Positions 1 to 7,636 of a DNA stretch of 64,000 nucleotides are shown in pieces. The number at the start of each line of letters is the position of its first letter. The first letter of the stretch is position 1. Made by a program: the position numbers and the translations under genes. The DNA is from Methylobacillus gramineus. Lineage in GTDB: Bacteria > Pseudomonadota > Gammaproteobacteria > Burkholderiales > Methylophilaceae. The notes under the pieces were generated by a model, which saw nothing but the letters and a program-made list of their open reading frames with translations, ran no database searches and was not told where the DNA came from. The stretch covers positions 310,001 through 374,000 of the forward strand of contig NZ_JAJAVE010000001.1 in the NCBI RefSeq assembly GCF_020532675.1, in the 5' to 3' direction.

Positions 1-2
1 TG

Positions 3-1718
3 CAGATTGTGGCCAGCAATATTACGCAGACCTTGGATGCTGGTAAGCATAAATCGATAGAGAATGTATTGAGCAGTTTGTCCGCTGCGCCCGAAATTGA
101 TGCGGTTGCCTTGTATGGCTTGCAGCAGGAGCGTATAGCGCATTATGTTCGCAATGGCCAGCTGCCCGATATGGCGGCCAAGTCTCCGGTCACGGAGTTA
201 ACCGTTAATACGAATCTGCTGAATGCTGAAATCTGGCAACCAGTTATGGAAAAAGGCCATCAGCGTGCTGTGCTTTACGCCAGGGCTAATCTAAAACAGT
301 TGTACCGTAATCTGCTTTGGTATATCGGTACCACAATCATGGTGATGCTGGTTACGCTATATGCTGCGGCCAGTCTGCTTAGCCGGCTGCAACGCGCGGT
401 ACTGCAGGCCGAAGAGCGCGCCGGATTCCTGACCAATTACGATACCGTTACCCATCTGCTGAACCGTTATGCGTTTAATCAGCGTTTCCAGACCCTGCTC
501 GATGAGGCGCAACAAAAGAGTAGTGTGTTGGCCTTGTTGGTGTTTGATCTGGATGATTTCAAGGTTGTTAATGATACCTTGGGACATGATGTGGGGGACA
601 TGTTGTTGCGTGTGGTGGCACAACGCATGGTAGCAACAGGCAATCTTGATCATGTGATTTATCGCGTAGGCGGTGATGAGTTCGCCATGATTCTGGAAAA
701 GAGCGAAGAGGTGGAGAATATTCACGCTATTGCCAATCGCTTTATTGAGGCGCTGGCTGCCCCGATAGCAATTAATGACCGTAATCTCTATGTCGGGGTC
801 AGTATCGGTGCCAGCCTCTATCCTTACGATGGCGAGGATGCTGCGCATCTATTGCGTGATGCCGATGCTGCTATGTACTACGCCAAAAGTCGTGGCAAGA
901 ATAATTTCCAGATGTTTTCTGTTGAAATGCATCATAAAAGCTCCAACCGGTTGACCCTTGAAAGTGAAATGCGCGTCGCGCTGGAGCAGGGACAGTTTGA
1001 ATTGCATTACCAGCCGCAAATTGCCTTGCCAAGCCAGAAACTGATCGGCGTAGAAGCGCTCATCCGCTGGAATCATCCGCAGCGTGGAGTGTTGATGCCA
1101 AGTAATTTTATCCCTATCGCAGAGGAAGTCGGGTTGATTGTGCCGATTGGACAATGGGTGCTAAGAGAAGCCTGCCAGCAAGCCATGGCATGGAAAGCCG
1201 CCGGGATAGAGGGGCTGAGAATGAGTGTCAATCTTTCTGGGCGACAGTTCCGTCAAGAGTCTTTGGTTAATGGCGTCACCCAGATTATTGAAGAAACCCA
1301 TATGGATACAGACCTGTTGGAGCTGGAAATTACCGAGACGGTATTGATGGAAGATGCTGAAACCACGATTACGCGCTTGAAAGAACTTAAAGCGATGGGC
1401 ATTCATCTTTCCATTGATGATTTTGGAACCGGCTATTCTTCAATGGCCTATCTCAAGCGTTTCCCGGTCAGTCGACTCAAGATAGACCGTAGTTTTATCC
1501 GTGATATACCACTTGATGCAGATGATGTGGCGATTACGACGGCTACTATACAGATGGCGCATAGTCTGAAGCTGGAAGTCGTGGCTGAAGGGGTTGAAAA
1601 TCAGGTACAGCTACAATTTCTCTGCGCACAGGGATGCGATATTGCCCAGGGTTTCTTGTTCAGCCAGCCTGTAGATAGGCATGCGATGACTGAAATTGCG
1701 AAAGCGCGTGAAACCTGA
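3..1718 (+). CDS. GGDEF-EAL membrane protein (c-di-GMP turnover), 5' end cut by window
   Basis: The reading frame is open to the window edge, so the true start lies upstream. About 100 visible N-terminal residues form a periplasmic sensor region. One membrane helix follows (about residues 103-125 counted from a GTG at 9), then a GGDEF domain with the GGDEF motif near residue 221 and an EAL domain starting near residue 348. The EAL part keeps its catalytic signatures: EAL, VNLSGRQF, EITE, IDDFGTGYSS, LKIDRSF and AEGVEN. The GGDEF active site is intact, but no RxxD product-inhibition site lies just before it. Both c-di-GMP synthesis and hydrolysis are possible; the EAL half looks fully competent. 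It probably sets local c-di-GMP levels in response to a periplasmic cue that is outside the visible sequence. Confidence 0.9.
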   Translation, partial: QIVASNITQTLDAGKHKSIENVLSSLSAAPEIDAVALYGLQQERIAHYVRNGQLPDMAAKSPVTELTVNTNLLNAEIWQPVMEKGHQRAVLYARANLKQLYRNLLWYIGTTIMVMLVTLYAAASLLSRLQRAVLQAEERAGFLTNYDTVTHLLNRYAFNQRFQTLLDEAQQKSSVLALLVFDLDDFKVVNDTLGHDVGDMLLRVVAQRMVATGNLDHVIYRVGGDEFAMILEKSEEVENIHAIANRFIEALAAPIAINDRNLYVGVSIGASLYPYDGEDAAHLLRDADAAMYYAKSRGKNNFQMFSVEMHHKSSNRLTLESEMRVALEQGQFELHYQPQIALPSQKLIGVEALIRWNHPQRGVLMPSNFIPIAEEVGLIVPIGQWVLREACQQAMAWKAAGIEGLRMSVNLSGRQFRQESLVNGVTQIIEETHMDTDLLELEITETVLMEDAETTITRLKELKAMGIHLSIDDFGTGYSSMAYLKRFPVSRLKIDRSFIRDIPLDADDVAITTATIQMAHSLKLEVVAEGVENQVQLQFLCAQGCDIAQGFLFSQPVDRHAMTEIAKARET

Positions 1719-1748
1719 TAAGAAATTTTGGGATTTTATGGAAAATAA

Positions 1749-1767
1749 TTCGGGATTTTTTCCCGAA
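1749..1767 (+). terminator. Possible weak terminator hairpin after the GGDEF-EAL gene
   Basis: A 7-bp perfect stem (TTCGGGA/TCCCGAA) encloses a five-T loop, 31 bases after the stop codon. The tail is A-rich rather than T-rich on this strand, so termination is uncertain. A TATAAT hexamer at 1783-1788 just downstream could be the -10 of the next gene, though no good -35 is visible. Confidence 0.35.
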
Positions 1768-1820
1768 AAATAAATTCTCATATATAATTCAGCCAGTTTA
1801 TAAAAAAATTGGAGATGACA

Positions 1821-2348
1821 ATGAAGAAATTCGCACTAAGCATTAGCGCATTGGTATTTGCTGCAACCAGCACTCTGGCTCTGGCTGATCACCACGAGTT
1901 CCCAAAAACAAAAGTAAGCCTAGAAAAATGCTTGCAAGCCGCTCTCAAGACTAAAGCTGGTGATGTAGTCAAGGTTGAGCTTAAGCTTGAAAACAAAACT
2001 CCGGTCTATGAGTTTGATATCGAATCCGCTGATGGTACTGCATGGGATGTAGAGTGCGATGCCAACACAGGCAAGATTGTGGAAGTTGAGCAGGAAGTTG
2101 ATTCTGCTGACCATCCTTTGTTTAAGGCCAAGCTTAAAGTGAATGAAGCAGATGCACGCAAGACTGCACTTGCTGCTTACCCAGGTGAAATCGTTGAAGT
2201 TGAATATGAAATCGAGAAGGACGGTTCTGCTTCTTACGAGTTTGATATTAAGACCAAGGATGGTAAGGAAATCAAGGTAGAAGTGGATGCAACCAGCGGT
2301 AAGGTGGTCGAAGCTCACCAAGAGTTCTACCAGATCGGTAAGGAATAA
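1821..2348 (+). CDS. Periplasmic protein with two PepSY domains
   Basis: A 175-residue exported protein. Residues 1-26 form a signal peptide ending in ALA-D. The rest is two tandem PepSY repeats (about 28-95 and 100-168). Each repeat has the pattern of a long helix, then [14 protein letters not shown] and a [10 protein letters not shown]-type strand. The start at 1821 is chosen because GGAG (1811-1814) lies six bases upstream. PepSY domains occur in periplasmic peptidase-regulating or metal-responsive proteins, but no specific partner is evident here. It appears to be transcribed alone, with a strong terminator after it. The role is unknown; charge-rich acidic surfaces would fit cation or peptide binding (inference). 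Confidence 0.85.
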   Translation: MKKFALSISALVFAATSTLALADHHEFPKTKVSLEKCLQAALKTKAGDVVKVELKLENKTPVYEFDIESADGTAWDVECDANTGKIVEVEQEVDSADHPLFKAKLKVNEADARKTALAAYPGEIVEVEYEIEKDGSASYEFDIKTKDGKEIKVEVDATSGKVVEAHQEFYQIGKE

Positions 2349-2376
2349 AAGTTTCTGACTGTACGGACAGTCAATC

Positions 2377-2402
2377 AACGCTCCTTAGGGAGCGTTTTTT
2401 TT
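2377..2402 (+). terminator. Rho-independent terminator after the PepSY gene
   Basis: An 8-bp stem AACGCTCC/GGAGCGTT with a TTAG loop is followed by a run of eight T. A second short hairpin (GACTGT/ACAGTC) precedes it at about 2357-2372. Confidence 0.92.
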
Positions 2403-2510
2403 GACTATAGGTTTTGGGGGTATGGCAATCAATATGGATGCGGCAGTTAAAGCTGGGCCTATGAATGCCGTTAATAAGGCATAGATCAGATTCAGCAAAG
2501 GAGTCACCGT

Positions 2511-2711
2511 ATGGATATCAATGCGATTGCCAATGTCGCCACTGAACTTTCTGCCACCAAGCTGCAGCAAGAGGTGGGAATTAGTGTGTTGAAGAAAGCG
2601 CTGGATATCAGCTCATCCAATGCGCTGGCTTTGCTTCAGGCATTACCTCAATTGCCATCTGCGCCTAATCTGCCTGATCATCTCGGTCAAAACGTCAACA
2701 CGACCGCCTAG
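2511..2711 (+). CDS. YjfB-type putative motility protein
   Basis: A 66-residue protein starting MDINAIANVATEL, preceded by a good ribosome site (AAAGGAG, eight bases before the ATG). The pattern of a short helix, LQQEVGISVLKKALD and then ALALLQALP matches the small YjfB family (putative motility protein), which in other bacteria is found singly or near flagellar genes. No flagellar genes are seen here. There is no signal peptide or membrane segment. The terminator at 2769-2800 closes the unit. Function beyond the family name is not established. Confidence 0.75.
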   Translation: MDINAIANVATELSATKLQQEVGISVLKKALDISSSNALALLQALPQLPSAPNLPDHLGQNVNTTA

Positions 2712-2768
2712 ACAGTAGCCTTCCTGAATGTAGCCTGATGTATTAGGCGAGATATTGCCTCACAATAA

Positions 2769-2800
2769 ACCAAAAGCCCTGCAATGCAGGGCTTTTGGTT
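2769..2800. terminator. Bidirectional terminator
   Basis: A very long stem (AACCAAAAGCCCTGC/GCAGGGCTTTTGGTT) with a three-base loop has A-rich and T-rich flanks. It serves the YjfB gene on the plus strand and the convergent envelope gene on the minus strand. Confidence 0.9.
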
Positions 2801-2873
2801 GGGAATAAAAAAACAGACCTTCTCGGGGAGGATAAAGGCCTGCTATGAGGAGCCTGGAGATAATATGTTCGGG

Positions 2874-3329
2874 TTATGCGCTAACTAATTTACCACTTCT
2901 GAGTTTTACTTGGTCACCTACAGAATAGCGTGGTTTGCTATATTGCATGACGGTATTCAGGTTGCCGTTACCCATTTTCACCTTGATCATATAAGCAATA
3001 TTGGCATTTTCTGCGCTGTATAGCTGATCAATATCACTGTCAAATGACCGTATAGAGATGATTGTTCCACAATCCTTACATGCTTTTTGTTGCTGAGGAT
3101 TGCTTAACTCTTTATTGTTAGTGCTGCTACTCATCCTGTTGTTGATCGTCTCACCAACGGCCATTGTCGCATTGGTTTCTGTCATGAGCTCTTGTGCCAA
3201 ATCAGGGCGATAACTATGCGCAGTTGGGATCAGGCCAGTAATGGCAGCACTTCCCAAGAGGCTGAATATGGTGAGGGCCGTTGCAGCGACCAATACCATA
3301 GGATGTGTTTTTTTAATATTGTTAGACAT
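2874..3329 (-). CDS. Small membrane-anchored envelope protein, probable GlrR/sigma-54 target
   Basis: A 151-residue protein. It has one N-terminal hydrophobic segment (about residues 11-31), a low-complexity Asn/Ser/Thr linker and a CKDCG motif, and it ends in a conserved-looking tail (YMIKVKMGNGN...YSVGDQVKL.SGKL). As I recall them, beta-proteobacterial glycine-zipper (SlyB/17-kDa-antigen-like) proteins share the same N-terminal anchor, CxxCG and C-terminal strand pattern. The glycine zipper that normally lies between CxxCG and the tail is absent here. The start at 3329 is favoured over the ATG at 3359 because GGAG lies eight bases upstream. Upstream it has a sigma-54 promoter, an IHF site and paired palindromes (separate entries), placing it under enhancer-dependent control. 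Its exact function is unknown. Confidence 0.75.
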   Translation of the reverse strand: MSNNIKKTHPMVLVAATALTIFSLLGSAAITGLIPTAHSYRPDLAQELMTETNATMAVGETINNRMSSSTNNKELSNPQQQKACKDCGTIISIRSFDSDIDQLYSAENANIAYMIKVKMGNGNLNTVMQYSKPRYSVGDQVKLRSGKLVSA

Positions 3330-3402
3330 TTTTTCAGTCTCCGACGATTTATCATGCACTCAACTTAAACGGAACAGCTGAGTTTTTGCTGATTGATATA
3401 TA

Positions 3403-3418
3403 GCGAAGATCGTGCCAA
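3403..3418 (-). promoter_or_regulatory. Sigma-54 (-24/-12) promoter
   Basis: Read on the minus strand the site is TTGGCACGATCTTCGC: the -24 element TGGCACG is exact, and the -12 element is TCGCT against TTGCW. The invariant GG and GC are separated by exactly ten bases. It lies about 60 bases upstream of the predicted transcript start-to-ATG interval of the gene ending at 2874. Transcription would start near 3391. Confidence 0.85.
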
Positions 3419-3436
3419 CTTTAAATAGCTTAATTT

Positions 3437-3449
3437 AATCAATAGCTTG
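3437..3449 (+). promoter_or_regulatory. IHF binding site
   Basis: AATCAATAGCTTG matches the IHF consensus WATCAANNNNTTR at every defined position. It sits between the sigma-54 promoter and the upstream palindromes in an AT-rich tract, the usual place for the bend that lets an enhancer-bound activator touch the polymerase. The IHF beta subunit gene is in this window. Confidence 0.75.
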
Positions 3450-3483
3450 AAGGTTATTTGTAGGCTTGTGACCACTATTTAAT

Positions 3484-3501
3484 CGTCTCCATAAAGAGAC
3501 A
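3484..3501. promoter_or_regulatory. GlrR-like enhancer site 1
   Basis: CGTC-N10-GACA matches the TGTC-N10-GACA site reported for E. coli GlrR at seven of eight positions. The core is the palindrome GTCTC-N6-GAGAC (3485-3500). It is nested in a larger inverted repeat (3473-3512, arms CACTATTTAAT/ATTAAATAGTG). Its centre is about 100 bases upstream of the expected transcription start. Confidence 0.7.
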
Positions 3502-3547
3502 ATTAAATAGTGCTTGTAGTAAGTTATTGAAAAATAATGATAAATTA

Positions 3548-3565
3548 AGTCTCTGAATTGAGACG
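3548..3565. promoter_or_regulatory. GlrR-like enhancer site 2
   Basis: A second GTCTC-N6-GAGAC palindrome (3549-3564) has arms identical to site 1 and lies exactly 64 bases away, about six helical turns, so both face the same side of the helix. As TGTC-N10-GACA it matches six of eight positions. Confidence 0.65.
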
Positions 3566-3583
3566 TCGGCATTGAGCGTTACA

Positions 3584-4951
3584 TTAGGAGTTACTGTCGT
3601 TCTTGAATAATGCAGGGGTCAGCTGGTGACGTTGTAGGAGTTTATAAAACTCGGTGCGGTTGCGCTGGGCAAGGCGAGCAGCTTGTGTCACCCCTCCATT
3701 AGTGGCTTTCAGCAGTTTTACAAGATAATCCCGTTCAAAGTTTTTGCGTGCAACCTCAAAAGGCACGATACCGCCTATATCATCTTGCAACGCCTTTTGT
3801 ACCAGTGTGGCCGGGATTAACGAGGTGGTGGACAGGACAACGGTTTGTTCCACAATATTTTGTAGCTGACGGACATTGCCAGGCCATGGTGCAGCGATCA
3901 GAAGTTCAAGAGCCTCAGGTGCAAAGCCATTGAGTTTCTTACGATATTTAGTGGTCAGATCATTCAGGAAGTTATTGGCTAGCAATGAGATATCCTCACG
4001 CCGCGCAGCAAGTGCGGGAATTTCCAGGCCCACCACATTAATACGATAATACAGGTCTTCACGGAAACGTCCGGCTTTCATTTCTTCTGCCAGGTTACGA
4101 TGGGTGGCGGAAATCACACGGACATCAATATTAATACTGGCATTCGCCCCCACGGGGCGGACTGCGCGCTCCTGCAAGGCCCGTAGCAACTTGACTTGCA
4201 AGGGTAGGGGCATGTCGCCGATTTCATCCAGAAACAGCGTGCCGCCATCAGCGGTCTGGAACAGGCCCTTATGGTCACGCAGTGCACCAGTAAACGCCCC
4301 TTTGCTATGGCCAAATAGTTCTGACTCAAGCAGGGCTTCAGGAATGGCGCCACAGTTAATCGCAATAAACGGTTGTTGGTTACGTGGACTGGCCTGGTGA
4401 ATCGCCCGTGCCAGTAGTTCTTTACCGGTTCCGCTTTCACCTTGAATGAACACGCTGGCGTCGGAAATCGCCATCAGCTTGGCTTGACCAAGCAGATTTT
4501 CCATTTGAGGACTACGGGTAATAATGGTTTTACGCCACTCGTGGTCATCCTCGCTGTTGGTGTGATGCAAGGTGCCAGTGCCTATGCGCAGAGCCGCTTC
4601 CACTTGCTGTAATAGTGACTTGCTATCAAAAGGCTTGGTGAGAAAGCCGAATACGCCGCGCTGTGTGGCATCAACCGCTTCAGGAATCGATCCATGGGCA
4701 GTCACCATGATGACGGGCAGTGACGGATCAGACTTATGGATAACATCAAACAATGCCAGTCCATCCATACCAGGCATGCGTAAATCAGTAATGACGAGGT
4801 TAGGTCGACTGATGGCAATTTGCGACAAGGCTTCATCTGCGTTGGTAGCAGTAATGACCTGATATCCCGCAGCTTTGAGCCTCATTCCCATCAGTTTAAG
4901 AATGTCTGGATCATCATCGACTGTGAGAATTCTTTTTGTAACTTCAGTCAT
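3584..4951 (-). CDS. glrR: Sigma-54-dependent response regulator GlrR (QseF)
   Basis: A 455-residue NtrC-type activator. It has a receiver domain (phospho-acceptor Asp56, Lys106), then an AAA+ domain with Walker A GESGTGKE (171-178), the sigma-54 contact loop GAFTGA (218-223) and Walker B GGTLFLDE (about 236-243). A Fis-type helix-turn-helix closes the protein (about 413-445). When phosphorylated it would drive open-complex formation at sigma-54 promoters. The gene is last in a three-gene operon and overlaps qseG by four bases (ATGA). The order kinase, QseG lipoprotein, regulator is the glrK-qseG-glrR arrangement of enterobacteria, which identifies it more specifically than sequence family alone. 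In E. coli GlrR controls glmY and rpoE; here a sigma-54 promoter with matching sites lies immediately downstream. Confidence 0.92.
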   Translation of the reverse strand: MTEVTKRILTVDDDPDILKLMGMRLKAAGYQVITATNADEALSQIAISRPNLVITDLRMPGMDGLALFDVIHKSDPSLPVIMVTAHGSIPEAVDATQRGVFGFLTKPFDSKSLLQQVEAALRIGTGTLHHTNSEDDHEWRKTIITRSPQMENLLGQAKLMAISDASVFIQGESGTGKELLARAIHQASPRNQQPFIAINCGAIPEALLESELFGHSKGAFTGALRDHKGLFQTADGGTLFLDEIGDMPLPLQVKLLRALQERAVRPVGANASINIDVRVISATHRNLAEEMKAGRFREDLYYRINVVGLEIPALAARREDISLLANNFLNDLTTKYRKKLNGFAPEALELLIAAPWPGNVRQLQNIVEQTVVLSTTSLIPATLVQKALQDDIGGIVPFEVARKNFERDYLVKLLKATNGGVTQAARLAQRNRTEFYKLLQRHQLTPALFKNDSNS

Positions 4952-5541
4952 TTACCACTTCCTCGACTTAGCTCTTTCAGTGATTTCTGCATCATGGTCC
5001 TCTCAATTTTCTTTAGTTCATCCAGTTTTTGCTGCAAGGCATCCGCTTTTTGCTGGTTTTCTTCGGTGCGTTTCTGCTCATCACGGATGCGCTGGCTGAG
5101 TTTGCTGGCTTCCAGGGCATATTCCCTGAGAATAGCGACCATCATTTTCTCTTCCGAGTTCAGCCGTTTTTCGCGCGTCAACTCATCAAGCAAGGGTTGT
5201 GCCTTGCTGGAGTCACGTAAACGGCTACCAGGAATGGAGTAAATCATGGCTGCCTTGACTTTATGATGCAATTCATCACGATGCGCGCTGATTTTGTCCT
5301 GAATTTGTGTCAGTTCTTTTTTCTGTGTTTCTGGGGTCATCTCTGAAAAATCAAATGCAAACTCCAGCAGGCTGGGCTGATGGTAACTGGTAACAGCAGT
5401 CTGGCTAGTGCTGGGCTGATGCAAAGGAGTGCTGTCGGATTTTTTGGTCTCCAGGTCAGTTTTTGCAGGAGTAGGGCTTGTATGCGCGCAAGCGGTGAGA
5501 AGGACACTGAATACTAGGGGGGGGAATACATGCAATTTCAT
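4948..5541 (-). CDS. qseG: QseG-like outer-membrane lipoprotein
   Basis: A 197-residue exported lipoprotein. The signal peptide ends in lipobox LLTAC with the acylated Cys at 18. The last 70 residues form a long charged coiled coil. In enterobacteria QseG (YfhG) is an outer-membrane lipoprotein that contacts the GlrK/QseE sensor and is needed for its signalling. Position between kinase and regulator genes, with four-base overlaps on both sides, supports the same role. Sequence conservation in this family is low, so the name rests mainly on gene order, length, lipobox and coiled coil. Confidence 0.75.
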   Translation of the reverse strand: MKLHVFPPLVFSVLLTACAHTSPTPAKTDLETKKSDSTPLHQPSTSQTAVTSYHQPSLLEFAFDFSEMTPETQKKELTQIQDKISAHRDELHHKVKAAMIYSIPGSRLRDSSKAQPLLDELTREKRLNSEEKMMVAILREYALEASKLSQRIRDEQKRTEENQQKADALQQKLDELKKIERTMMQKSLKELSRGSGK

Positions 5542-6974
5542 GATTTTACAGCTTTCAATGGCAATGAAACGCGGAAGTGAGCACCGCGTTCTGAAGGTAA
5601 TAGAATAATTTCGCCGCCGTGGGCATCTGCATATTCCTTGGCAATGGAGAGTCCCAGTCCGCTGCCGCTGACCAGGCTTTCATAGACGCTGTCACCACGA
5701 TAGAAGGGGTCGAACAGCTTGGCCTTGTCTGCAGACATGACACCAGGGCCGCCATCATGAACTTCAATAATGGCATGACCGGATTGCTGGGTGATGCTGA
5801 TGCGGATATTGCTGGATTGAGGGGTGTACTTGATGGCGTTGGAGACCAGGTTATCAATCACGGAATGTATCTTCTCCTGGTCTGCCATGATCTCGGTAGG
5901 GAAAAAGTCGCGCTGGATATTAATGGCTTTAGTAGAAATCGTCAGCGAATAATCGCCAAGAATTTCCTCTGTCAGTTTGGTTAAGGCGATCTGCTCCAGT
6001 TTTAAATGTGGTGCATGAAATTGGACCGCAGTATAACTCAGCAGGTTTTCTATCATCTTTTGTAAACGCAGGCTGCTTTCACGCAAGATGCCCGCAATTT
6101 CACGTTGCTGTGGCGTCAGTGCACCGCCTACCTCATCACTAAGGAGTTCACTGCCTTCACGAATTGCCGTGAGCGGGGTTTTCAGTTCGTGCGAGACATT
6201 ACGCAAAAAGCGTTGTTTTTGCTGATCCAGTTCATTGAGTTGAGCGCGTAGCCAATCCAGGCGCTCCCCAAGGCTGCGTAGGTCACCCGGCCCATCAATG
6301 CTGATAGGCTCCTTGTAGTCACCTTCTCCCAGTTTACGGATCGCGGCATCCATGCGGCGTATCGGCTGTGCTACCAGAAAGGTGATGATAATGGCAACCA
6401 GCAGGGCAACAGGAATCAGCGTCAGGGTTTGCCACAACATGATTTGCTGGGTGCGCTCTGCTGTTTCTGCAAGGATGGCCGATTCGCGGTCAATCTGGCG
6501 GTTATTTTCGTCCAGGATATCTTGGGCTTTGCCAGTCAGCTCCGCAAACTTTGCCACCATCTCGTCAGCCGGTACGGCTTGGGCAGGATGTTGCATCACA
6601 TTCTGATAGAGCGTGGCTTCTTGCTGGGTGAGCTGATGCAGTGAGGTTTTCTGCTTGCTGGTCAGTGGCAGCCGGTCCAGATCTTCCAGGGAGTCGATAA
6701 ACTTGTCATGCGCACGTTCATAGTTATCCAGTAGTAGCTCGTCCTCCAGCACCCAATATTGGCGTGCACTGCGCTCCATGAAGGTAATCTGCTCCACTAG
6801 CGCACGGCTGGCACGGGTTGCCTGTACTGCCTGCGTGACGGTGTCGCGGCTTTGGGTTGCCAGTCTGTCCAGATAGAGTGCCGCATTACCAAAAGCAAAC
6901 AGCAATGGCAGCATGGCGAGTGCAAAGCCGATCAACAGCAGTTTAAGAAATGATTTAGGGTAGGCGATTTGCAA
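5538..6974 (-). CDS. glrK: Sensor histidine kinase GlrK (QseE)
   Basis: A 478-residue membrane kinase. TM1 spans about residues 10-30 and a helical periplasmic domain of about 145 residues follows. TM2 spans about 182-203, then a HAMP segment, a HisKA domain with His262 in SHELKTPLTA and an ATP-binding domain with N (DNLVSNAIKYT), G1 (DGGPG) and G2 (GSGLGL) boxes. It would phosphorylate GlrR at Asp56. TTG at 6974 appears to be the start: the frame has no usable ATG or GTG upstream before a stop, and the TM1 sequence begins within ten residues. It is first in the operon and divergent from folA. Confidence 0.9.
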   Translation of the reverse strand: MQIAYPKSFLKLLLIGFALAMLPLLFAFGNAALYLDRLATQSRDTVTQAVQATRASRALVEQITFMERSARQYWVLEDELLLDNYERAHDKFIDSLEDLDRLPLTSKQKTSLHQLTQQEATLYQNVMQHPAQAVPADEMVAKFAELTGKAQDILDENNRQIDRESAILAETAERTQQIMLWQTLTLIPVALLVAIIITFLVAQPIRRMDAAIRKLGEGDYKEPISIDGPGDLRSLGERLDWLRAQLNELDQQKQRFLRNVSHELKTPLTAIREGSELLSDEVGGALTPQQREIAGILRESSLRLQKMIENLLSYTAVQFHAPHLKLEQIALTKLTEEILGDYSLTISTKAINIQRDFFPTEIMADQEKIHSVIDNLVSNAIKYTPQSSNIRISITQQSGHAIIEVHDGGPGVMSADKAKLFDPFYRGDSVYESLVSGSGLGLSIAKEYADAHGGEIILLPSERGAHFRVSLPLKAVKS

Positions 6975-7059
6975 GCGGGTTATCCATCTGATCGGCGAAG
7001 GGGGTCTTTTATGTTAACCCATATGCCAATTTACCGGGAGCGGTGATTGTCTTACAAAC

Positions 7060-7086
7060 TTGCTAGACAAAAACTCCACGTATAAT
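7060..7086 (+). promoter_or_regulatory. Putative sigma-70 promoter of folA
   Basis: A perfect -10 hexamer TATAAT (7081-7086) has a candidate -35 TTGCTA (7060-7065) at a short 15-base spacing. The expected transcription start is at or next to the folA ATG at 7093. Confidence 0.55.
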
Positions 7087-7092
7087 GGCGCT

Positions 7093-7575
7093 ATGGCTAA
7101 TCTTTCTCTTATTGTTGCGGTCGCCCAGCAGCGGGTGATCGGTTTGAACAACACCTTGCCCTGGCATTTGCCTGAAGATCTTAAACGATTTCGCGCATTG
7201 ACCACGGGACATCACATCATCATGGGTCGCAAGACGTATGATTCGCTTAACCGTTTGCTGCCTGACCGTACCACGGTCATTGTGACGCGTAACCGCGATT
7301 ATCAGGTGTCAGGTGCACTGATTGCCCATTCCCTGCAAGAGGCGGTGCTACTGGCTGAAGGGGATGACGAGGTTTTTCTTATCGGTGGTGCCGAGTTATA
7401 CCGCGAAGGCTTGCAGCTGGCAGATCGGCTTTATATCACACAGATTGATGCTGCGTTCGAAGGAGATGCTTTCCTGCCTGAATTCGACCTGACAGATTGG
7501 CAGGAGATAAGCCGTGAGCAACACGTCAGCGCCAAGGGCCTGTCATTCACCTATATGACTTATCAGCGCCAATAG
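7093..7575 (+). CDS. folA: Dihydrofolate reductase
   Basis: A 160-residue protein that reduces dihydrofolate to tetrahydrofolate with NADPH, supplying one-carbon carriers. Family signatures are all present: VAVAQQRVIG near the N-terminus, LPWHLPEDLKRF with the substrate-binding acidic residue, HHIIMGRKTYDS and the IGGAELY nucleotide loop. The start at 7093 gives the normal length. There is no Shine-Dalgarno sequence before it, and the -10 TATAAT ends only six bases upstream, so the mRNA may be leaderless. An in-frame TTG at 7060 would add an unlikely 11-residue extension. The terminator at 7587-7623 follows. Confidence 0.95.
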   Translation: MANLSLIVAVAQQRVIGLNNTLPWHLPEDLKRFRALTTGHHIIMGRKTYDSLNRLLPDRTTVIVTRNRDYQVSGALIAHSLQEAVLLAEGDDEVFLIGGAELYREGLQLADRLYITQIDAAFEGDAFLPEFDLTDWQEISREQHVSAKGLSFTYMTYQRQ

Positions 7576-7586
7576 TTTGCTGATAA

Positions 7587-7623
7587 AAAAAGCCCCGATC
7601 GCATCACACAATCGGGGCTTTTT
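7587..7623. terminator. Bidirectional terminator between folA and the decarboxylase gene
   Basis: A 13-bp perfect stem (AAAAAGCCCCGAT/ATCGGGGCTTTTT) with an 11-base loop separates two convergent genes. Confidence 0.92.
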
Positions 7624-7636
7624 AATAGCAAGTTGC

